Shown here piece by piece: positions 33,894-42,800 of a stretch of DNA of 64,000 bases (position 1 is the stretch's first letter; every line of letters begins with the position of its first letter). Position numbers and translations under genes: made by a program. The notes below the pieces were generated by a model. The model was not told the origin of the DNA, did no database searches, and worked only from the letters and a program-made list of their open reading frames with translations. The DNA is from Nocardia sp. CDC159 (GTDB taxonomy: Bacteria; Actinomycetota; Actinomycetes; Mycobacteriales; Mycobacteriaceae), in NCBI RefSeq assembly GCF_023740735.1, contig NZ_JAMRXH010000008.1, positions 186,001 through 250,000 on the forward strand. Reading direction: 5' to 3'.

Positions 33894-36800
33894 GTGTCGA
33901 TCCACATGCCCGCCGAGCTGCAGTGGCTCAGCTATCTCGCGGGCTCGTCGTGGCCGCAGGGGGACGAGGACACCCTGTTCGCGCTCGCCGAGGACTGGCA
34001 CCGAGCCTCCGACGAGCTGGGCGGCCTGGTCGCTGATCTGCGCGCCGCCTGCGACACCGCGCTGCGGAGCTACTCCGGAGACGGCGCGGAGCAGATCAAG
34101 GCACAGTTCGACAAGTTCTTCGAGGGTGACCAGTCCATCGCCGAAATCGCGAAAGGCCTGCGCCAGCTTGGCGATTCGGTCCGAGACTGCGGGACGCAGA
34201 TCGAATACGCCAAGCTGCAGATCATAATCACGCTGATCATCACCGCCGCCGAGATCGCCTACGCGCTGGCGACTATGTGGGGAGCGTTCGCGGTTCCGGT
34301 GATCCAGGCGGAGGCGGCCGGCATCATCCAGGCCGTCGGCCGCGCCCTGGCGAGCCGCTTGGCGGCTCGTGCCGTCCGCATCGCCGATATGCCGTTGTGG
34401 AAGCTGGCCGGGGTCGCCGCACTCCGGGAGGCCGGCATCGGGTTCGGCCAGGAGCTCCTCATCCAGGGCATCCAGGTGGGAAAGGGTCATCGCAACGGCA
34501 TCGATGTCGGCCAGCTGGCCATCTCGACAGCGGTGTCCGGTGTGTCCGGAGCCGTCGCCGCACCGGTCGGCCACTACATCGGCAAGGGCCTGGGCAAGTT
34601 GGCGAACCCGGCGACGATGACCTGGTGGAAGGCCGGCGGAATGGCCATCGCCGCCGGTGTCCCCTCCGGCGTCGTCGGCGCCCTCGGCGGATACGTCGCC
34701 AACGGTGCCATCACCGGCGACTGGACCTTCGACCCCAACATGATCCTCGGCGGCGTGGGCGGTGGTCTGGTCGGTGGCGTCCACGGCGTCTCCGATCACC
34801 TGCAGAACACCCGCGCCGCCCTGGCAACCGACGGCAGCGCCCCCCGCATCGTGGAACTGTCCAACGTGTCGCCCAGCTCGGCCGGGAGTGGGAGCGCGAC
34901 CGGTCCCGTTGGCACCGGCGCCACCAACCCCACCGCCCCATCCACCGCGCCAAGCATGCCGCCACGCGGCTCCAGCGATGTTCGGCCCGCGGACCCCGGC
35001 GCGCGCACCGACCGACCCACCGGCGCCGCCCCCACCACTCCCCTCGCGAGCAGCAACTCCGGCACCAGCCAACGCATCGGCGCCAACCCAACCACCACTC
35101 CCCTCGGGGACGCGGTCCCCGGCGCCCACCAATCCACTGGCGGCGGCACCGGTACGGCTCCCCTCGCCGGTACCGCCTCGGACAACAGCCGACCCGCGGG
35201 TACCCACCCGAACCCCAGCCCCGCCGCGGGAGCGAATCCGCACACCGGCCAACCCCCCGCCGCCGCACGGTCGAACATCGGCCCGTTGACCGCCGCGAGC
35301 GCGAGCACCGCTCCGCTCGCCGGCTCCAGTTCGAGCACCGGCCATGCCACCGGCGCCGCTTCGAATACGACCGATCCGATCGGGCCCGGCATGCATACCG
35401 GTCAGCCCACGACCACCCCGAACCCCAACTCGCTCGCCGGTGCCGCCGCCGCGGACGCCCCGGTTCCCGTAGCGCAGGCAGCTCCAACCGCTCAGCCGCC
35501 CAACGTATCCCGTTTCCCGGGCAGCTCGGACCCGCCGCCCTCGGCGCATTCGTCGATCCCGATGCGGCCCACCGACCCCGACGTGACGCCAGCCCGGGCG
35601 ACCGCGCCGGGCCCCGCCGGGCCGGCCAGTTCCTCTCTCACACAGCACGTTTCGAGCGCTCACACTACGCCCCCGGGCGAGGGCATGACGCCCGCGCGCC
35701 CCGCCGTGCCGCCCACGTCCGCGAGCCGACTCGTCCCGTCCGGCGAGGACGGCAGCCGCGCGCGTCCGGCTCTCCTGCCGAACGCTCCCGATTCGCCCCT
35801 TCGGGTCGGTCCGACCATGCACAGCACGCCATTCCCGGCGAATCCCGTTACCCGACAATCTCTGTCGCCCGACACGCCCGTGACTGTTCGATCCACGCGG
35901 TCGGCCGATCCCGACGCTCCGGCCCGGCCGCCGCAGACTCGACCCGACCGCCGGCGCGCCGAGATCGAGCGCCGACAACTCCTGCTCGACGCGGCGAGTG
36001 CGGCTCTCGAGCGCCGGGAGCGGGCTCTGCGGGTCCAGCGCACCGAGACCACGAACAAACAGCGCGCACTGCTGCGGCATACCGGCGATCGCGCCGAACG
36101 GGCCGCAGCGTGGCGGGATGTCCGAATCAGCTGGAACGATCTGAACGAGATCGAGCAGACCCTGCGCGCGGATCGGGAGAACCTGGTCCGACAACAGGCA
36201 GATCTCGACGCATGGCGAGAACAAGCCGCCGAAGGTCGGCCTCGCCCGTTGCCCGAGCCCGACGCCTTCGCACCCGCGGCACCCTCGATCACACCGCCGG
36301 ATCCGCCACCGGGCTCGGGCGGGAGTGCCGACCCGCAGTCGGTGCGCGCGCACACTCGAGCGGTCGAACACTGGTGGCGTACGCGGGGCAGCCAGTGGTG
36401 GCAGGACCTGCGCTTCGCGGAGTTGGAACCGGCCGATCAGCTCGCCCTGGTGACCGAATTCGCCGGGCTGCGCAATGGGGACGGCATCCCCGCCGAGGTG
36501 CGAGATGCGTTGAACCGCACCTACATCGCCAGGGAATTGGCCAGGTCGATCGAGCTGGGCCGCCCGTCCGCGCTGTCCTCGGTCGAGCGGCACCGTCTGC
36601 GCAACCTGCGGGAGATGTTGATCAACCTGTACAACGCCGATCTGCAGGCCCGGTTCATCGCCCGCAAGACCGGCATCGAGCAACCGCCGGTTCACCTCTT
36701 GCGATTCGATCCGGATGCGTTCGGCGGGTACGGCAGCGCTGTCATGAGCTACGGGAACGTCGATACCGCGGAGTCGGTGTCGTGGTACATCCCGGGCGTC

Positions 36801-39800
36801 GGCACGTCGATAGCGACCATGCACACCGACGTGATCAACGGCATGAACCTCTACGCGGCGACCAAGCGTGCGGATCCGGAGCTGGCGGTAGCGACGGTGG
36901 TGTGGGTCGACTACAAGACTCCGGGCGGGGACGGGCGGCCATGGACGATGCTGCGGGCCACTCGTCCCACGCTGGCGATCGAGGGCGCCGATCGGCTGCG
37001 TGCCGCTCTGCACGCCTTCGACGAGGCCCGTCGCATCGGCGCGGACGGTGCACCGGCGCACCGCATGCACGTCTTCGCGCACAGCTACGGTTCGGTCACC
37101 GCCAGTTACGCCGCGCACAACGGTCGGCTTGCGCCGGTGATCGAATCGCTCACCCTGCTGGGGTCGCCTGGCGCCGGTCCCGTCCGGCATGCCTCGGAAT
37201 ACGGCCTCGCACCGGGCCGGGTGTTCGCCCTGCTGCCAGCGGAGGATCCGGTCGCCCGGCTGGGCGCACCCGCGCCGGGCATGCGCGGGAGCTTGTTCGA
37301 CGCGGTGCAGCACGCCATCGATATCGGCCACGGTATATCCCCGGCCAGCAAGGAATTCGGTGCCATTCGTGGCCGGTCCGAATACCCGGAACGCTATACG
37401 GGCGTGACGGCGCATCGTCAACAATTCGAATTCACGAGAGATTTCGCCGGGAACTGGGTGCCGTCGGAATCCCTCGACAATATGGCGAGGATCGCGACCG
37501 GCAACTACGACCGGGTGGTGACCGAGGCACACCGTCCGCCACTGCGAGCCCGCACCTGGAAATCGGTCTACGCGGGGGTGCCCGATCCCGCCGGAATCCG
37601 CCTGGTACCACGACCGCTCACGGTGGCGCACGACGGTTCGGTACCGCATCCGCGCGCTCTCACCAGGGCGGTGACCGCGCCGCCGGCTATCGGCCCGACG
37701 CGGCCGGACCGCGCCGCCGGCGGAGAATCCGGACCTGGCACCGGCGCAGCCGGTATCGCCGCGGCCGTCGTGTCCGAACCCTCTTCCGAGCACCGCAGCC
37801 TCGCCCGGGAAGCGCTGAACTTGCTGCGCCCCAACGCGGTTGCCGACGATCTGCTGCACGGGCTGATGTCGCCCGAGACTCTCGCCACCCGTCCGGGCGC
37901 GCATGAGGACACCGCCGAAGATCTCGCCCACGCGCGCACCATCGCCGTCATCCGAGAGCGGGCCCGCGATACGACGACCCGAAATGCGGCATGGTGGGCC
38001 TCGCTCGACACCGAACATCGCCGTGCCCTGCTGGAGACCTATCCACACCAGCTCGGCAATGCCGACGGCATCCCTCCCGAGATTCGTGACAAGGCCAACC
38101 GACGCGCCATCGCCTACGACCTCGCGGCGCTACGCGGGCGCGAGGTCCCGCTCACCGCCGAGCAGCGCGTCCAGCTGCGCAATCTCGAACTGACCGTCGG
38201 GCAACTGTGGCAGATCGAACGCGATGCCGGAACCCTGCCCGGCTCGCCACCGGTGCGCGTGCTGTCCTTCGACGCGACCGCATTCCACGGCAAGGGGCGG
38301 ATAGTCCTCACCCTGGGTGATATCACCACCGCAACCAGTGTTTCCTGGCATATCGGCGGCTTCGGCACGAAGCTGTCCCGGCTGCGACATCGCTGGAACT
38401 ACCTGTACGACCACTACACGGAGACCCTGGCGCACGCCGCCCGCCGCACCGCTTCGTCCGAAGGGTTCGAGGCCGCGTCGGTGCTCTGGTTCGGTTACGA
38501 ACACCCCACCGGTGTCGGCGAAGTGGTCACCCCGCATCTCGCCATCGAGGGGTCGAAAGCCTTCGCCCGCGACCTCGCGGCCTTCCATGCCCTGCGGGAA
38601 CAGGCGTCCGGCAACGCCGATCTCCCGCACAACCACGTCTTCGCGCACAGTTACGGCTCGACCACCGTCAGCCATGCCGCCGCGCACGCGCGACTGGCCC
38701 ACGAGCTGTCCACCATCACCCTGCTCGGCTCACCCGGCGCCGGCCCCGTGGCACGGGCCGACGAATTCGGCATCGGCCCCCGCGTCTACGTCGTCTCTTC
38801 CGACTGGGACCTCGTGACCAAGTTCGGCGTCGGCCGACCCGGCTTCCGCAACCTCATGTCCTTCAAGGGCCTCGGCGTCGATCCGGCCGTCGCGAGCTTC
38901 GGAGCGAAACGCCTGCACACCGGATTTCCTTCCGGCCTCACCACCCTCAACCCCATCGACCCGCACCGGCGATACCTGCGCACGATCGTGCGCGACGGCA
39001 ACACCCAACCGCTCGCCTCCCTGCAAGCCACCGCGGCCATTGCCGCGGGCAGCACCGAGACATTGTCGTTCAAGCCGCTGCGCTCGAACGCACCCGGTGC
39101 CATCGACGCCCCCTCGCACACGAGCGGACCCCGCGAGGGCTCCACCGCCGCGGACGGCAGCCGGCCACTTTCCATCGCCACCGACCCTGGGCGTCCCCGG
39201 TCCGACCACCGAATCGGCGCCATGCCGACGGAATCCGAGAGCAGCGCCAACCACCGGTCCAACGACTGCGGGCCGCAATCACTGCGCCGGCTCGTGGAAC
39301 TCACCGGCAGTCCAGTGGTCCGCCTGCCCGAGCACCCGGTCGGCATCACCGGCATGAGCCGCGGGGAACTCGAGGACGCCGCCGGCGCCTCCCTGCACTC
39401 ATACCGCGATCACGACACCGTCGCCCGGCACCTGCTCCAACTGGGTGCCGGCGCCACCGCCCTCATCGTCGACACCTACCGCGGCCCCACCGACATCCAC
39501 GGCGTCGGCGCCCACGCCTATCTCCTCACCAACGACAACGGCCACATCACCGTCCTCGACCCGGGCCTCGATCGCCACCACGGCTTCCCACCCCGAACTG
39601 CCAGAGCCCTCGACAGCACACACGCCATCCTGTATGCCGCCGACGGCATTCCGGTGTCACCGGCGCACCTCCCCGCGGACGCGACGAACGCGGCGGCACA
39701 GCTCGTGGACCTCAGTGGATATCGGCTGGTGCCCATGGGATCGGCGGAACAGGGACCCTTCCCTGCCCTCGGTCGCATATTCGCCGAAGAGTTCGGCGAC

Positions 39801-42800
39801 GACATCGGAGTCGCACAGTTACGTTCCAGCATCATCGACGAATTCGGCGAGAGCTGGCCCATCCATCGCGATCGTCTCCCCGCCGATATCACCGAGCGGC
39901 ACGTCTTCCTGCACCAACTCGAGGACCTGCGCACGTCGTGGAACCCGGACCACCCGCTGGCACATCTGCTGCTGGGCGAGGCTGCCCGGATGTTCGATAT
40001 CCGTCTCGCCGTCGTCGACGCGCACGGCGCGGGAATCGTGTACGGCGAGCAGGACCGGCCGATGCACATCCTGGTGCACTCCGCGGATGGTCGGCATTTC
40101 TCGGTGGCTGAACCGGCCGACGCAGGTCCGCCGGCACAACCGCCTCTCCCGCCGCTCATAGCGGTCACAGCCGGAAACGACAACGGGTACCTGTACTTTC
40201 ACAATCATGTAGCGGCTCGCATGTACGGCGAGCACCTGGAAGCGTTGCGGCGGCAGCACTTCGACGAAACGGGTGCCGGATTCTCGCCACAGCAGCTGAC
40301 ATCCCTCCGGCAGTACGCCAGAGAGCCGGTGCCCAACTACTTCCTGCGTCTGAACGAAACCGCGATCGCGGAACACTTCGCCCTGATCGGACGGGCGCGA
40401 GCGGAAGGCAGGTCCCTGCGCGACCTGCTCGCGATACCGTCCGAGGCCACGGCGATACCCGACCCAGGGCGTCATCCGGGATTGGCCGACTACCCGAGTC
40501 TGCGGACCGCACTCGCCGACGATCAACGGCTTCGCGAACTCTTGCTGAAGGCCGATCACCGGGAACTGGCCGAGTACTACGGAACCCTCGATCCGACCAT
40601 CGAGCACATCGAGAAACACATCGAGAACATCGATGCCGCCTTCCAGCTCGACCGGCCGCTGCCGCATGCGTTGCGGGCCGTGCGTGGTGTCCACGACATC
40701 GCCTCGCTGCTCGACGGGGCGGGTAACCGGCTCGGCACGCGCGATCCGCATATGCTCGTCGGCACGATTCAGCGCGACCCAACATTTCTGTCCACCTCGC
40801 TGGCCGACGAATACACCACCACCAGCAGACGAAATTTCCACCATCGCTTCGAATTTCGCATTCCCGCCGGAACGCGTGCCCTGTGGCTCGATCCCTCGTT
40901 GAGCGCCCACGCCTACGAGGAGTGCGAAATTCTACTGCCCCGCGGCATCACCTACCGAATCGACAGTGTCACCGACACCGGCACTCCGGACCGGCCGCAG
41001 TTCACGATTCGCACGACGGTCATCGCGACGGAACCGGCGACCGATCTCGACACGGTACGAATCGGCGGACGCCGAGGGTGGGACGACCTTCCGGCCGACA
41101 TCCGACAGGCCGTGCGTGGCTATCTGGAGGCTCCAGAACTGCTCGACGCGATGGCGAGTGAGCCCGATGCCGCGGCGGCCTTCCGCGACCGCTCGACCGT
41201 GCTGCGTCGAGGTCACGCGATTGTCGAATCGCTGACCGGGGGAAGCGATTCGCTCGATATCCACGCGCTCGAGCAGCAGCTGGCACACCTGGATCGGGCG
41301 GCGCGAAACCAGGAGCCGCTGTCGGCCTCCGATCGTAATCGGTTGGCCTATCTGGAGGAGATATTCGACGCTGACGATCCACACCGATACTGGCGGGAAA
41401 TACGCTCGCAACACACAGAGTACGGTGAGTTGGCGGCCTACATCCGCCGGCATCTCGGCGGCGCACCCGATTCGGAATCTCTGCACCGTCTCGATCCCGA
41501 GGCCGCCGGTCCGGTCGACCACGACGAGATTCTCCGATTTGCCGAAGACCAATCGGAGGGGCTCTCGGTAGCCGCAGGCCAGCCAGCCGCCTCGTCCGAC
41601 AGCGATTCGCTCGCCCGTTTCCTCGCCGAGCAGCATCGCATCGCGCGGGACGCCCTGGAGATGTTGGGGCACACCGCGACCGCCGCCGATCTCCTTCATG
41701 TTCCGGTCTCCCGCGCGGACATCGAAGGCGTCCGCCTACACGAACGGGACCTGGCCACCGCCGAGGCGGCCGGCACCCTCGACTACACCCGGGAGATCGC
41801 GGCAATCCGGGAGAAGGCACGAGTAACCACCGTCCGCAACGCGTCCTGGTGGCAGTCACTCGATGCGGAACAGCGCCGCGCGCTGCTGAACACCCACCCG
41901 CACCAACTGGGCAATGCCGACGGCCTTCCGCCCGACGTCCGGGACAAAGCCAATCGCCGAGCCATCGCCTACGACCTGGTAGGACTGCGCAACCAGGAGG
42001 GCCCGCCCACCGCCGAGCAGCAAATCCGGCTTCGCAACCTGAATCTCACCATCGCACAACTGCTGACAATCCAGTACGACGCCCTGCCCCTGCCCGGGTC
42101 GCCGCCGATCCGCATCCTGTCCTACGACGCCGACGCCTTCCACGGCAAGGGCCGCATCGTCATGACCGTTGGCGACATCACCACCGCTGAGAGCGTCTCC
42201 TGGCACGTCGGCGGCTTCGGCACCAAGCTCTCGAGGCTCGCGCATCGCTGGGACTACGTCCACAACCACTACCTCGCAACGCTCGCCGCAGACCCGCACC
42301 GCGCGAACCCGGTCCGGCGGCTGGAGCCCGCCGCCATCCTCTGGTTCGGGTACGAGCACCCCACCACGCCCGACAAGGTCGTCGTTCCCCACCTCGCCCG
42401 CGACGGCGCGAGATATTTCGCCCGCGACATTGCCGCCTACCATGCCCTGCGCGAGCAGGTCCTCGGCAATGCCACCACCCTGCGCAATCACGTCTTCGCC
42501 CACAGCTACGGCTCCACCACTGTCGCCTTCGCCGCCGCACACCGCCAACTCGCACACGAACTGTCCACCCTCACCCTGCTCGGTTCCCCCGGGGCGGGCC
42601 CGGTGACCAACGCCGAGGAATTCGGCATCGGTAGCAACGTCTACGTCATCTCCTCCGGCTGGGACTTCGTCACCAAGTACGGCACCGGTCGATCGGGACT
42701 GCGCCATCTCCTGCCGGTCAAGGGCCTCGGCATCGACCCCGCCACCGAGAACTTCGGCGCGCAACGCCTGCGCACCGGATACCCCTCCGGCCTCACCACC

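Noticed and set aside
33591..38048. 1485-codon minus-strand frame opposite the 3825-aa toxin
   Set aside because: Shadow of the plus-strand gene; it crosses the YbaB-like gene and shows no domain or plausible start.
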